DNA of 64,000 bases from Streptomyces sp. CA-278952 (GTDB lineage Bacteria; Actinomycetota; Actinomycetes; Streptomycetales; Streptomycetaceae), in contig NZ_CP112880.1 in assembly GCF_028747205.1 (NCBI RefSeq), positions 1,984,001-2,048,000 on the forward strand, read 5' to 3'. Positions within the stretch are counted from its first letter, which is position 1. Each line of letters begins with the position of its first letter. The position numbers and the translations under genes are program-made. The notes under the pieces are model-generated. The model searched no databases. It saw only the letters and a list, made by a program, of their open reading frames with translations, and was not told the DNA's origin. Shown piece after piece: positions 1 to 8,328 of the stretch.

Positions 1-751
1 TGGCCACCAGGTCGCCCAGGCCCGCGAGTCCGGAGAACGTCAACGGGTCCGCGCCCATGGCCAGACCCAGTCGGGTGGTCTCGGCGAGGCCCCGGGTGAT
101 GAGGGAGCCCTTGGTGTTGTCGCCGAGGCCCATGCCGTCCGCGATGCCGACGGCGAGGCCGATGACGTTCTTCACGGCGCCGCCGAGCTCGCAGCCGACC
201 ACGTCGGTGTTGGTGTAGGGCCGGAAGTACGAGGTGTGGCAGGCGGCCTGGAGGCGCTGGGCGACGGACTCGTCGGCGCAGGCGACGACGGCCGCGGCGG
301 GGCGTCGCTCGGCGATCTCCTTGGCCAGGTTGGGTCCCGACACGACGGCGATGCGGTCGGCGGAGACCTTGGTGACGTCCGCGATCACCTCGCTCATCAG
401 CTCGGCGGAGCCCAGCTCCACGCCCTTCATCAGGGAGACCAGGACGGTGTCGGGCTCCAGGTGCGGGGCCCAGTCGGCGAGGTTGGCCCGCAGCGTCTGG
501 GAGGGCACGACGAGAAACGCGAACTCCGCGCCGCGCAGGGCCTCGGCGGCGTCGGTGGTGGCGCGGATGGAGTCGGGGAGCGCGATGCCCGGGAGGTAGT
601 CCGGGTTGGTGCGGGTGGTGTTGATGGTCTCGGCGACCTCGGCGCGGCGCCCCCAGAGGGTGACCTCGCAGCCCGCGTCGGCGAGGATCACGGCGAAGGC
701 CGTACCCCATGAGCCGGTTCCGAAGACGGCTGCTTTTACGGGGTGCGTCAC
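1..751 (-). CDS. gpsA: Glycerol-3-phosphate dehydrogenase [NAD(P)+], C-terminus cut by window edge
   Basis: Cytosolic enzyme reducing dihydroxyacetone phosphate to sn-glycerol-3-phosphate, the backbone for phospholipids. About 250 N-terminal residues are present; the rest lies left of base 1. Visible are the Rossmann motif [10 protein letters not shown] near residue 10, GPNLAKEI in the middle, and the catalytic-region motifs GGAVKNVIG and [14 protein letters not shown], all characteristic of GpsA. The start is GTG at 751-749; its four-base GTGA overlap with the stop of the upstream acyltransferase implies translational coupling. The pair makes G3P and then acylates phosphatidate precursors, so joint expression is sensible. 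The identification is very secure. Confidence 0.96.
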   Translation of the reverse strand, partial: MTHPVKAAVFGTGSWGTAFAVILADAGCEVTLWGRRAEVAETINTTRTNPDYLPGIALPDSIRATTDAAEALRGAEFAFLVVPSQTLRANLADWAPHLEPDTVLVSLMKGVELGSAELMSEVIADVTKVSADRIAVVSGPNLAKEIAERRPAAAVVACADESVAQRLQAACHTSYFRPYTNTDVVGCELGGAVKNVIGLAVGIADGMGLGDNTKGSLITRGLAETTRLGLAMGADPLTFSGLAGLGDLVA

Positions 752-1500
752 GTGGGTCCCTTTCCCTGGGCCCTGCGCCGTTGTTCAGCACGGGCTTTGC
801 GGTGATCGTAGAGCTCGGCGGGCGCTTTCTCGCCGCGCAGGTCCTCCAGCTCCCGGGTGACCGCCGCCATGATGACCTCGGTCGCCTCGCGGAGCACCTC
901 GGGGGTCGGCTCCAGTCCGTAGAAGCGGCTGAGGTCGACGGGCGGTCCGGCCTGCACCTGGAGCGTCTTGCGGGGGAACAGCCGGAACTTGTTCTCCTTG
1001 GCGTAGGGCGGCACCGCGAGGTTGGCGCCCCACTGGGCGACGGGGATCACGGGCGCCTTGGTCATCAGGGCGACCCGGGCGGCCCCGGTCTTGCCGGCCA
1101 TCGGCCACATGTCGGGGTCGCGGGTGAGGGTGCCTTCGGGGTAAAAGGCGACGCACTCGCCGCGCTCGATGGCATCCACGGCGGCCCGGAAGGCGTCCAG
1201 GGCGTTGGTGGTCTCGCGGTAGACGGGGATCTGGCCGGTGCCGCGCAGCATCATCCCGACGAACGGGGTGCGGAAGAGGCCTGCCTTCGCCAGGAGCCTC
1301 GGCACCCGCCCGGTGTTGTACTGGAAGTGGCCGTAGGAGAGCGGGTCCAGATAGGAGTTGTGATTGACGGCGGTGATGAATCCGCCGTCGGCCGGAATGT
1401 GTTCCATCCCCCGCCAGTCGCGCTTGAACAGAACCACCAATGGCGGCTTGGCGATGACCGCCGCCAGGCGGTACCAGAAGCCGATTCTGCGGCGGGACAC
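748..1500 (-). CDS. plsC: 1-acyl-sn-glycerol-3-phosphate acyltransferase (PlsC/LPLAT family)
   Basis: Membrane-associated acyltransferase expected to transfer a fatty acyl chain to lysophosphatidate, giving phosphatidic acid. Of about 250 residues, the family motif HX4D is seen as NHNSYLD and the phosphate-binding block as FYPEGTLTR. The C-terminus is Arg/Lys-rich. I chose GTG at 1500 (protein VSRRRIGFW) because AAGGAAGG lies seven bases before it; a frame open upstream to 1554 has no comparable ribosome site. The stop overlaps the gpsA start by four bases, forming a two-gene phospholipid operon. Exact acyl and head-group specificity cannot be read from sequence. Confidence 0.9.
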   Translation of the reverse strand: MSRRRIGFWYRLAAVIAKPPLVVLFKRDWRGMEHIPADGGFITAVNHNSYLDPLSYGHFQYNTGRVPRLLAKAGLFRTPFVGMMLRGTGQIPVYRETTNALDAFRAAVDAIERGECVAFYPEGTLTRDPDMWPMAGKTGAARVALMTKAPVIPVAQWGANLAVPPYAKENKFRLFPRKTLQVQAGPPVDLSRFYGLEPTPEVLREATEVIMAAVTRELEDLRGEKAPAELYDHRKARAEQRRRAQGKGPT

Positions 1501-1646
1501 TCGGACACCTTCCTTAGGAATTTCTCGACCTGCAGCCTGGCTACTGGCGGTCAAGTCTCGCCCCAGGCCCCTGCTCTGTCGAGAACACCGTACGCCTCAC
1601 GTTCGGTAGCGGACCTCCAGGTTGTCGTACCGGCAGGCGAGAATAA

Positions 1647-2336
1647 GTGCTGACGCGTACGGAGGGGGAGATCGCCACGAACACCGATCCGGCCGGGCCC
1701 TGGTCCCTGGTCGTTCCGCTGAAGCCGCTCGCACGGGCCAAGAGCCGCCTGGGGCAAGCGGCGGGGCAGGATGCGCGGCCCCGGCTGGCCCTGGCGTTCG
1801 CCCAGGACACGGTGGCCGCGGCGCTGGCCTGTTCCCTGGTCCGGGATGTGGTGGTCGTCACGGACGATGCCGTGGCCGCGGCGGCTCTTTCGGCGCTCGG
1901 GGCGCGGATCGTGCCGGACGTTCCGGGGGCCGGGCTCAACGCCGCGCTCGCGCACGGCGCACACTCCGTGCGGACCCTGCGGCCCGCCGCCGCGGTGGCC
2001 GCGCTCAACGCGGATCTGCCGGCACTGCGCGCCGACGAATTGGCGCGGGTGCTCGATTTTGCTTCCGCTTTTCCCAGCGCTTTTCTCCGGGACGCGGCGG
2101 GAATCGGAACGACATTTCTGGCCGCCGCGGGAGGTGCGGAATTCCGTCCTGCTTTCGGTGGTCCGTCCGGGGCCCGGCACCTGGCGTCGGGGGCGGTGGA
2201 AATAGCGCTGTCCGGCGTCGACTCGGTGCGCCGGGACGTGGATACGGGCGAGGATCTGCGGGTCGCCCTGGCCCTGGGGGTGGGGTCGCACACGGCGCGG
2301 ATCGCGGCCTCGGGCGCCCTGTCCCGTGACCGATAG
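1647..2336 (+). CDS. cofC: 2-phospho-L-lactate / phosphoenolpyruvate guanylyltransferase (F420 biosynthesis)
   Basis: Nucleotidyltransferase (CofC/FbiD family) that activates phospholactate or phosphoenolpyruvate with GTP, an early step of coenzyme F420 assembly. The N-terminal block VVPLKPLARAKSRLG is the family's GTP-binding signature; AALNADLPAL and RHLASG further on also match. It is about 229 residues. The start is GTG 1647 with only a weak purine stretch (GGCGAG) upstream, so an internal start is possible. It is divergent from plsC, with about 145 bp between. In mycobacteria the substrate is PEP (FbiD); whether this one uses PEP or phospholactate cannot be decided here. Confidence 0.88.
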   Translation: MLTRTEGEIATNTDPAGPWSLVVPLKPLARAKSRLGQAAGQDARPRLALAFAQDTVAAALACSLVRDVVVVTDDAVAAAALSALGARIVPDVPGAGLNAALAHGAHSVRTLRPAAAVAALNADLPALRADELARVLDFASAFPSAFLRDAAGIGTTFLAAAGGAEFRPAFGGPSGARHLASGAVEIALSGVDSVRRDVDTGEDLRVALALGVGSHTARIAASGALSRDR

Positions 2337-2346
2337 GCTGCCGCCC

Positions 2347-2550
2347 ATGCAGGCGACCTCGTACACATACGACCCCGGGACCCGCAGCGGCAGCGTGCTG
2401 CTGGACGACGGCACCCCGGTGGACTTCGACGCCCCGGCCTTCGACGCGGGCGGTCTGCTGCTGCTGCGTCCGGGGCAGCGGGTGCGGATCGAGGGCGAGG
2501 GCGAGGGGGCGGACCTGCGGATCACCCTGGTGACGCTGCAGACGTTCTGA
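2347..2550 (+). CDS. Small conserved hypothetical protein (67 aa)
   Basis: Short acidic protein beginning MQATSYTYDP and ending TLVTLQTF, predicted to be beta-rich, with an OB-fold or cold-shock-like feel (VRIEGEGEGADLRITLV) but lacking true cold-shock RNP motifs. I chose ATG 2347; a GTG at 2326 in the same frame would overlap the cofC stop. It lies just downstream of cofC, probably cotranscribed, and is followed by a strong hairpin terminator. Similar small proteins sit beside cofC in other Streptomyces as far as I recall. No function is assigned. Confidence 0.75.
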   Translation: MQATSYTYDPGTRSGSVLLDDGTPVDFDAPAFDAGGLLLLRPGQRVRIEGEGEGADLRITLVTLQTF

Positions 2551-2604
2551 CCCAGCCCCGACCGGAGCGGGACCGCTGGGCCGAACGGGGCCCGGAAAGC
2601 CCGC

Positions 2605-2636
2605 GGGCCGGGCTCCCCCGGAGGGGAGCCCGGCCC
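2605..2636. terminator. Bidirectional hairpin terminator
   Basis: Perfect 14-bp stem (2605-2618 with 2623-2636) and a four-base loop between the convergent small ORF and hupS. It has no U-tract, as is usual for Streptomyces. Confidence 0.8.
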
Positions 2637-2669
2637 GGCGCGTTGTGCTGAGCGAGCGGGTGCCCGGTC

Positions 2670-3341
2670 TCACTTCTTGCGTGCGGTGGCCTTCTTGGCC
2701 GTGGTGGTGCGCGCCGTGGTCTTCTTGGCGGGCGCCTTCTTCGCCGTGGTCTTCTTGGCGGGCGCGGTCTTGCTGGGCGAGGCCTTCTTGGCGGTCGTCG
2801 CGGCCTTCTTCGCCGGAGTCGCCTTCTTGGCGGCCGCAGAGGCCTTCTTGGCCGTCGCGGTGGTCTTCTTCGCGGTGACCTTCTTGGCTGCGGCGGTGGT
2901 CTTCGCCGGAGTCGCCTTCTTGGCGGTGGTCTTCTTCGCGGTGGCCTTCTTGGCGGCCGACTTCTTGGCGGCGGCGGCCTTCACCGTCGTACGGGCGGCG
3001 GAGGATCCGCCCGAGAGGCTGCCCTTGGGGGCCTTCTTGACGGCCACGTCGTTCTTGGGGAGCTTCTTCGAGCCGCTCACCAGGTCCTTGAAACCCTGGC
3101 CCGCACGGAAGCGGGGCACCGAGGTCTTCTTGACCCGGACGCGCTCACCCGTCTGCGGGTTGCGGGCGTACCGGGCGGGGCGGTCGACCTTCTCGAACGA
3201 GCCGAAGCCGGTGACCGATACACGGTCCCCTGCGACAACGGCACGGACGATCGCGTCGAGTACCGCGTCGACAGCGTCTGCGGCCTGCTGACGGCCGCCG
3301 ACCTTGTCGGCAATCGCTTCTACGAGCTGCGCCTTGTTCAC
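2670..3341 (-). CDS. hupS: HU-family nucleoid protein with lysine-rich C-terminal tail
   Basis: DNA-bending nucleoid protein of 223 residues. Residues 1-90 are a canonical HU domain: it starts MNKAQLVEAIA, then GFGSFEKVDRPARYARNPQTG with the DNA-binding arm RNPQTG. The remaining ~110 residues are built of KKATAKKTTAKKA-type repeats resembling eukaryotic histone H1 tails. This two-domain form is the actinobacterial HupS, which in Streptomyces is abundant in spores and compacts the nucleoid. The start is GTG 3341, preceded by GAAGGGGAAG. It is monocistronic with its own ~140 bp upstream region. Identification is secure; tail length varies between strains because of the repeats. Confidence 0.95.
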   Translation of the reverse strand: MNKAQLVEAIADKVGGRQQAADAVDAVLDAIVRAVVAGDRVSVTGFGSFEKVDRPARYARNPQTGERVRVKKTSVPRFRAGQGFKDLVSGSKKLPKNDVAVKKAPKGSLSGGSSAARTTVKAAAAKKSAAKKATAKKTTAKKATPAKTTAAAKKVTAKKTTATAKKASAAAKKATPAKKAATTAKKASPSKTAPAKKTTAKKAPAKKTTARTTTAKKATARKK

Positions 3342-3483
3342 GTCTTCCCCTTCGGAGACATTGCCAGAACGAAAGTGTTCAAGCTTTTTCGCACGTTAGG
3401 CAGATATATACCGCAAATCAAACACGAAACGGGCTAATCACCCTAGTGCCGCAACGAAGTCGACCGATGCGCAGTTCCACGTG

Positions 3484-3711
3484 TCAGTCACCTTCGGGGA
3501 ATCGGCCCTCATCGAGGTCCTTCATCATCCGGTCCAGACGCCTTGCCGCGTCCGGGAGATCGTGCTTCGCCGCGGCCGTGACGACCAGCAGCTTCCGGGT
3601 CAGCGCCATCCGTACGCTCTCCGGGACTTGCAGTGCACGCACCTTCGCGTGCGCTTCCTTCAATCGGTCGGCGACTTGGCCATAGAGCTTGAGTTGGCTG
3701 TCGCGTTCCAT
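3484..3711 (-). CDS. Small conserved hypothetical protein (75 aa)
   Basis: Helical, charged protein starting MERDSQLKLYG and ending MKDLDEGRFPEGD, with no recognised domain, signal peptide or membrane segment. I chose ATG 3711 rather than an upstream in-frame start at 3762, because the added residues are Arg-rich and look non-coding. It lies between leuD and hupS on the same strand. I recall the family as widely conserved in Streptomyces in this position. Function unknown. Confidence 0.75.
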   Translation of the reverse strand: MERDSQLKLYGQVADRLKEAHAKVRALQVPESVRMALTRKLLVVTAAAKHDLPDAARRLDRMMKDLDEGRFPEGD

Positions 3712-3815
3712 GCACCGATTGTGCCATCTGGGGCGAGTTGTCGCCCGACGGGGTCTCAACAAGCGACTGCGCCCCCTGCCGGGAGGCAGGGGGCGCAGTC
3801 CTGGAAAAGCGCTGC

Positions 3816-4409
3816 TCAGGCCGTAATGGTACGCGGCTTGAAGGCGGGCCTGGCCGTCTCGTACGCGGCGATGTCCGCTTCGTTCTGAAGGGTGAGGCTG
3901 ATGTCGTCGAGGCCGTTGAGCAGTCGCCAGCGGGCGTTCTCGTCGAGTTCGAACGGGGCGGTGATGCCCTCGGCGCGGACCTGGCGCGCCTCCAGGTCGA
4001 CGGTCACCTCGACGGTCGGGTCGGCCTCCGTCAGCTCCCAGAGGGCGTCGACGACCTTCTGCTCCAGGACCACGGTGAGCAGGCCGTTCTTCAGCGAGTT
4101 GCCCCGGAAGATGTCGGCGAAGCGGGAGGAGACGACGGCCCTGAAGCCGTAGTTCTGCAGGGCCCAGACCGCGTGTTCGCGGGAGGAGCCCGTACCGAAG
4201 TCGGGGCCGGCGACCAGGACCGAGGCGCCCTGGCGCTCGGGGCGGTTGAGGACGAAGTTCTCGTCCTTGCGCCAGGCTTCGAAGAGCCCATCCTCGAACC
4301 CGTCGCGGGTGACCTTCTTCAGCCAGTGCGCGGGGATGATCTGGTCGGTGTCGACGTTGCTGCGGCGCAGCGGAACGGCCCGGCCGGTGTGCGTGGTGAA
4401 TGCTTCCAT
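3816..4409 (-). CDS. leuD: 3-isopropylmalate dehydratase small subunit
   Basis: Small (swivel-domain) subunit of isopropylmalate isomerase, which with LeuC converts 2-isopropylmalate to 3-isopropylmalate in leucine biosynthesis. The 197 residues match the family length. Diagnostic motifs: [16 protein letters not shown] near the N-terminus, [17 protein letters not shown] in the middle, and [14 protein letters not shown] 4409 follows the leuC stop by only two bases, so the two are one operon. There is no cysteine-cluster requirement in this subunit; the Fe-S cluster is in LeuC. Confidence 0.97.
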   Translation of the reverse strand: MEAFTTHTGRAVPLRRSNVDTDQIIPAHWLKKVTRDGFEDGLFEAWRKDENFVLNRPERQGASVLVAGPDFGTGSSREHAVWALQNYGFRAVVSSRFADIFRGNSLKNGLLTVVLEQKVVDALWELTEADPTVEVTVDLEARQVRAEGITAPFELDENARWRLLNGLDDISLTLQNEADIAAYETARPAFKPRTITA

Positions 4410-4411
4410 GG

Positions 4412-5839
4412 CTATCGGACTCCGGCGGGGGTACGGGCGTCGGACAGGTCGGCGGGCGAGGCCAGATGGCCCAGCACCGCGGTGGCGGCGGCGACCTGGG
4501 GCGAGACCAGGTGGGTGCGGCCGCCCTTGCCCTGCCGGCCCTCGAAGTTGCGGTTCGAAGTGGAGGCGGAGCGCTCGCCGGGGGCCAGCTGGTCGGGGTT
4601 CATACCGAGGCACATCGAACAACCCGCGTGCCGCCATTCGGCGCCGGCCTCGGTGAACACCTTGTCCAAGCCCTCGGAGACGGCCTGGAGCGCGACCCGG
4701 ACCGAGCCGGGCACGACCAGCATCCGTACCCCTCTCGCGACTTTGCGGCCCTCCAGGATCGACGCTGCGTTGCGCAGGTCCTCGATGCGGCCGTTGGTGC
4801 ACGAACCCACGAAGACGGTGTCGACGTTGATGTCACGCAGCGGCTGCCCGGCGGTCAACCCCATGTACTCCAGGGCCTTTTCGGCGGCGAAGCGCTCCGA
4901 GGCGTCCTCGTACGAAGCCGGGTCGGGGACATTGGCCGACAGGGGCGCGCCCTGGCCGGGGTTGGTGCCCCAGGTGACGAACGGGGCCAGTTCGGTGGCG
5001 TCGATGACGACCTCGGCGTCGAACACCGCGTCGTCGTCGGAGCGCAGGGTCTTCCAGTACGCGACGGCGGCGTCCCAGTCCTCGCCCTCGGGGGCGTGGT
5101 CGCGGCCCTCGAGGTAGTCGAAGGTGGTGGCGTCGGGGGCGATCATGCCCGCGCGGGCGCCGGCCTCGATCGACATGTTGCAGATGGTCATCCGGGCCTC
5201 CATCGAGAGCTTCTCGATGGCGGAGCCGCGGTATTCGAGGATGTAGCCCTGGCCGCCGCCGGTGCCGATCCGGGCGATGATCGCCAGGATCAGGTCCTTC
5301 GCGGTGACCTCGTCGGGCAGTTCGCCCTCGACGGTGATGGCCATGGTCTTCGGGCGGGCCAGCGGCAGCGTCTGGGTGGCGAGGACGTGCTCCACCTGGC
5401 TGGTGCCGATGCCGAACGCCAGCGCGCCGAACGCGCCGTGCGTGGAGGTGTGGGAGTCACCGCAGACCACGGTGGTGCCGGGCTGGGTCAGACCCAGCTG
5501 CGGGCCCACCACGTGCACCACGCCCTGCTCGACGTCGCCCAGCGGGTGCAGCCGGACGCCGAAGTCCGCGCAGTTCTTGCGCAGGGTCTCCAGCTGGATG
5601 CGCGAGACCGGGTCGGCGATCGGCTTGTCGATGTCGATGGTCGGGGTGTTGTGGTCCTCGGTGGCGATGGTCAGGTCGAGGCGTCGCACCGGACGTCCGG
5701 CCTTGCGCAGCCCGTCGAAGGCCTGCGGGCTGGTCACCTCGTGCAGCAGGTGCAGATCGATGAAGAGGAGGTCGGGCTCGCCCTCCGCGCGTCGGACGAC
5801 ATGGTCGTCCCAGACCTTCTCCGCGAGTGTCCTACCCAT
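4412..5839 (-). CDS. leuC: 3-isopropylmalate dehydratase large subunit
   Basis: Catalytic aconitase-family subunit carrying the [4Fe-4S] cluster. The 475 residues fit the family. Motifs include [35 protein letters not shown] with one cluster cysteine, and GCSMCLGMN with the CxxC pair. ATG 5839 is preceded by AGGGAAAGCG; although the frame stays open far upstream, that part is the antisense shadow of ndgR. A perfect 8-bp hairpin lies directly before the ribosome-binding site. It is divergent from ndgR, whose orthologues control leucine genes. Confidence 0.97.
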   Translation of the reverse strand: MGRTLAEKVWDDHVVRRAEGEPDLLFIDLHLLHEVTSPQAFDGLRKAGRPVRRLDLTIATEDHNTPTIDIDKPIADPVSRIQLETLRKNCADFGVRLHPLGDVEQGVVHVVGPQLGLTQPGTTVVCGDSHTSTHGAFGALAFGIGTSQVEHVLATQTLPLARPKTMAITVEGELPDEVTAKDLILAIIARIGTGGGQGYILEYRGSAIEKLSMEARMTICNMSIEAGARAGMIAPDATTFDYLEGRDHAPEGEDWDAAVAYWKTLRSDDDAVFDAEVVIDATELAPFVTWGTNPGQGAPLSANVPDPASYEDASERFAAEKALEYMGLTAGQPLRDINVDTVFVGSCTNGRIEDLRNAASILEGRKVARGVRMLVVPGSVRVALQAVSEGLDKVFTEAGAEWRHAGCSMCLGMNPDQLAPGERSASTSNRNFEGRQGKGGRTHLVSPQVAAATAVLGHLASPADLSDARTPAGVR

Positions 5840-5851
5840 CGCTTTCCCTCC

Positions 5852-5871
5852 GGCCGGCGTCTTCGCCGGCC
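5852..5871 (-). promoter_or_regulatory. Leader hairpin immediately upstream of the leuC ribosome-binding site
   Basis: Perfect 8-bp stem (5852-5859 with 5864-5871) and a tetraloop, ending next to the leuC Shine-Dalgarno sequence. In the mRNA it would sit just 5' of the ribosome site, so it could tune leuCD translation or stability. There is no U-tract, so it is unlikely to be an attenuator on its own. Confidence 0.45.
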
Positions 5872-5956
5872 CAACTAGAGATTCGGTGCGCCTCCGTCCG
5901 GACCCCCGTGCGGGGCGGTGGCTACGAGCCGTTGTGCGGCCGCCCGTACAGGTTCG

Positions 5957-5975
5957 CAATTTCCGCCGAAAATTG
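5957..5975. promoter_or_regulatory. Inverted repeat in leuC-ndgR intergenic region, candidate NdgR operator
   Basis: CAATTT and AAATTG separated by seven bases, in the AT-rich part of the 174-bp divergent region. IclR-family regulators bind short palindromes in such positions, and NdgR is known to act on leuCD in Streptomyces. The operator assignment is inferred. Confidence 0.45.
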
Positions 5976-6013
5976 AACTTGCGTTTCACAGAGTGAGACG
6001 GGAGTATCGTCGT

Positions 6014-6730
6014 ATGGACAACTCTAGCGGCGTCGGCGTTCTCGACAAGGCAGCTCTGGTATTGAGCGCCCTGGAGTCCGGTCCGGCCACCCTCGCCGGG
6101 CTGGTCGCGGCGACCGGGCTCGCACGGCCCACGGCCCATCGACTGGCCGTGGCACTGGAACACCACCGGATGGTGGCGAGGGACATGCAGGGCCGGTTCA
6201 TTCTCGGCCCCCGACTGTCGGAACTGGCAGCCGCGGCGGGCGAGGACCGCCTGCTGGCCACGGCCGGACCGGTGCTCACCCACCTGCGCGACATCACCGG
6301 CGAGAGCGCGCAGCTCTACCGCCGGCAGGGCGACATGCGCATCTGCGTGGCCGCGGCGGAACGGCTGTCCGGGCTCCGGGACACGGTGCCGGTCGGCTCG
6401 ACCCTCACAATGAAGGCGGGTTCCTCCGCCCAGATCCTGATGGCCTGGGAGGAGCCGGAGCGTCTGCACCGGGGTCTCCAGGGCGCCAGGTTCACGGCGA
6501 CGGCGCTCTCCGGCGTACGGCGGCGGGGCTGGGCCCAGTCGATCGGCGAGCGGGAGCCGGGCGTCGCCTCGGTCTCGGCCCCGGTGCGCGGCCCGTCGAA
6601 CCGGGTGGTCGCCGCGGTCTCGGTCTCCGGGCCGATCGAGCGGCTGACCCGCCACCCGGGCCGGATGCACGCCCAGGCGGTCATCGACTCGGCGGCACGG
6701 CTGAGCGAGGCTCTCCGCCGCACGGGCTGA
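6014..6730 (+). CDS. ndgR: IclR-family transcriptional regulator NdgR
   Basis: 238-residue regulator: N-terminal winged helix-turn-helix (residues ~8-65, including [18 protein letters not shown]) and a C-terminal IclR effector domain with [21 protein letters not shown] and SVSAPVRG. In Streptomyces, NdgR (also described as AreB) regulates leucine and other amino-acid genes and influences antibiotic production. It starts at ATG 6014 and is divergently placed from leuCD, with a 174-bp shared control region, the usual arrangement. Identification rests on both sequence and location. Confidence 0.93.
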   Translation: MDNSSGVGVLDKAALVLSALESGPATLAGLVAATGLARPTAHRLAVALEHHRMVARDMQGRFILGPRLSELAAAAGEDRLLATAGPVLTHLRDITGESAQLYRRQGDMRICVAAAERLSGLRDTVPVGSTLTMKAGSSAQILMAWEEPERLHRGLQGARFTATALSGVRRRGWAQSIGEREPGVASVSAPVRGPSNRVVAAVSVSGPIERLTRHPGRMHAQAVIDSAARLSEALRRTG

Positions 6731-6879
6731 CCCGCGGCACACCCCTTCCTCCTGACCGCACTCCCCGAAGGCCGCCCCAGCGTCGTGGCGGCCCTTTCTC
6801 CTTTTCCGGGGCTTCCCCACCGGGCGCAACTACGCTGCCGGGCGGGCCACTTGGCACGGGGCATCCCGCTCCGGACAAG

Positions 6880-6915
6880 CGGGAAGGCCCTCCACCGGAG
6901 TGAAGGGCCTTCCCG
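6880..6915 (-). terminator. Terminator of the tRNA operon
   Basis: Perfect 12-bp stem (6880-6891 with 6904-6915) and a 12-base loop, about 14 bp beyond the last tRNA-Glu on the minus strand. Confidence 0.75.
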
Positions 6916-6928
6916 TACTGCTCTGTTG

Positions 6929-7001
6929 TACCCCCGACCGGATTCGAACCGGCGCTACTGCCGTGAGAGGGCAGCGTGCTAGGCCGCTACACAACGGGGG
7001 C
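6929..7001 (-). tRNA. tRNA-Glu (anticodon CTC), copy 1
   Basis: 73 nt. On the minus strand it reads as a cloverleaf with acceptor stem GCCCCCG/CGGGGGT, anticodon loop CTCTCAC with CTC, and T-loop GTTCGAATC. The 3' CCA is not encoded. It is essentially identical to the copies at 7106 and 7241. Confidence 0.96.
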
Positions 7002-7021
7002 GTGTTTACTGCTGACTTGCG

Positions 7022-7093
7022 CTGGGCTACCAGGACTCGAACCTAGAATGACGGTACCAGAAACCGTAGTGTTGCCAATTACACCATAGCCCA
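7022..7093 (-). tRNA. tRNA-Gln (anticodon CTG), copy 1
   Basis: 72 nt. Acceptor TGGGCTA/TAGCCCA with discriminator G, anticodon stem ACGGT/ACCGT around loop TTCTGGT, T-loop GTTCGAGTC. CCA is not encoded. Confidence 0.96.
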
Positions 7094-7105
7094 TGGTGTG
7101 ACAAG

Positions 7106-7178
7106 TACCCCCGACCGGATTCGAACCGGCGCTACTGCCGTGAGAGGGCAGCGTGCTAGGCCGCTACACAACGGGGGC
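7106..7178 (-). tRNA. tRNA-Glu (anticodon CTC), copy 2
   Basis: 73 nt, same sequence as the copy at 6929-7001, placed 12 bp upstream (in transcription) of tRNA-Gln copy 1. CCA is not encoded. Confidence 0.96.
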
Positions 7179-7240
7179 CCTAGCGATCCTGCATCGAGAG
7201 CGATGGGTGCGACCCATGATGTTCTCGCGGGAAGGATCTG

Positions 7241-7313
7241 TACCCCCGACCGGATTCGAACCGGCGCTACTGCCGTGAGAGGGCAGCGTGCTAGGCCGCT
7301 ACACAACGGGGGC
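7241..7313 (-). tRNA. tRNA-Glu (anticodon CTC), copy 3
   Basis: 73 nt, third copy of the same tRNA-Glu, with 62 bp of spacer before copy 2. CCA is not encoded. Confidence 0.96.
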
Positions 7314-7351
7314 TTGTCTTGCTGATCTTGCTCGTACTGCTTGGTCTTGCG

Positions 7352-7423
7352 CTGGGCTACCAGGACTCGAACCTAGAATGACGGTACCAGAAACCGTAGT
7401 GTTGCCAATTACACCATAGCCCA
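7352..7423 (-). tRNA. tRNA-Gln (anticodon CTG), copy 2
   Basis: 72 nt, the same as copy 1. It is the first tRNA of the minus-strand cluster, so transcription probably begins above 7423. The order in the transcript is Gln-Glu-Glu-Gln-Glu. Confidence 0.96.
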
Positions 7424-7510
7424 CTGAAATGCAACCCCTGGTGGGGATTGATCTCTGTCTGCGCTTCCCGGCCGGATCTTTCGGCCCGCTCGGGCGGCGC
7501 AGAAAGAACA

Positions 7511-8230
7511 TTACCCGAAGGTGTCCGGCGCTCCAAAACGGGTATTGCCCGCCAACAGACCGGGGAGCTGGTCGAGCCCGGTGATCGTCACGAGATCCGG
7601 CCTCCCGCCGCTGCTCCGCCGGTCGAGCCAGATACCGGTCAACCCGGCGGCGACAGCTCCGCCGGCGTCGATGTCGGGCTCGTTGCCGACGTACGCCACC
7701 TCGTGCGGCTCCAGTGCGAGCGCCTCGCAGGCCGCGTGGAAGGCGCCGGCCTCCGGCTTGGAGATCCCCAGCTCGACCGCGCAGACCATCGCTTCGAAGC
7801 GGTCCCGGATGCCGAGCGCGGTCAGCTTGTGCTGCTGGTGGTCGGTGTTGGCGTTGGACAGGATTCCGTGGCGGTAGTCACGGGCCAGCAGGTCGAGCAC
7901 CGGCAGGACGTCCGGGAAGAGCGCCCAGGCGGCCTCGTAGTGGGCGGCGTGACGGCCGAACCACGCCTCGGCCTCGGCATCCTCCAGATCGCGGGAGAGG
8001 AACTCCCGCACCCGGTCCCTCCGCTGTCCTCGGAAGTCGGTCTCACCGGCGGTCATCCGGGTCCAGTGCCGAACGCTCAGCGCCTTCCAGGCGTCGAGGG
8101 CCACCTCGACCGAGACGTACGCCTCGGGCAGCCCCTCACGCTCCAGGTGCTGCCGCATACCGATGCGGTCGGCATTCGCGTAGTCGAAGATCGTGTCGTC
8201 GATGTCCCAGAGCACGGCGCGGATCGGCAT
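7511..8230 (-). CDS. HAD-superfamily hydrolase
   Basis: Haloacid-dehalogenase-type phosphatase of 239 residues. Motif I is WDIDDTIFDY (nucleophile and acid/base Asp pair), motif II GILSNAN, motif III lysine in GISKPEAGAF and motif IV YVGNEPDIDAGGAVAAG. The cap inserted after motif I is helical, as in subclass I enzymes. It starts at ATG 8230 (MPIRAVLWD). It lies between the tRNA cluster and gltX on the same strand but behind the gltX terminator. The substrate cannot be inferred. Confidence 0.88.
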   Translation of the reverse strand: MPIRAVLWDIDDTIFDYANADRIGMRQHLEREGLPEAYVSVEVALDAWKALSVRHWTRMTAGETDFRGQRRDRVREFLSRDLEDAEAEAWFGRHAAHYEAAWALFPDVLPVLDLLARDYRHGILSNANTDHQQHKLTALGIRDRFEAMVCAVELGISKPEAGAFHAACEALALEPHEVAYVGNEPDIDAGGAVAAGLTGIWLDRRSSGGRPDLVTITGLDQLPGLLAGNTRFGAPDTFG

Positions 8231-8275
8231 GGATCTCACGGTAGTCGCAGGCGGTCGGCCGAGGAGGCGAAAAGC

Positions 8276-8313
8276 CGAGGAGGGCCGCAGCCGGTCGGCT
8301 GCGGCCCTCCTCG
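8276..8313 (-). terminator. Terminator of gltX
   Basis: Perfect 17-bp stem (8276-8292 with 8297-8313) and a four-base loop, 15 bp past the gltX stop. Confidence 0.85.
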
Positions 8314-8328
8314 AAGGTGTTTCGTCGC

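Noticed and set aside
4412..6829. LeuC fused to a 330-residue N-terminal extension
   Set aside because: The extension is antisense to ndgR and crosses the divergent promoter region; LeuC starts at 5839.
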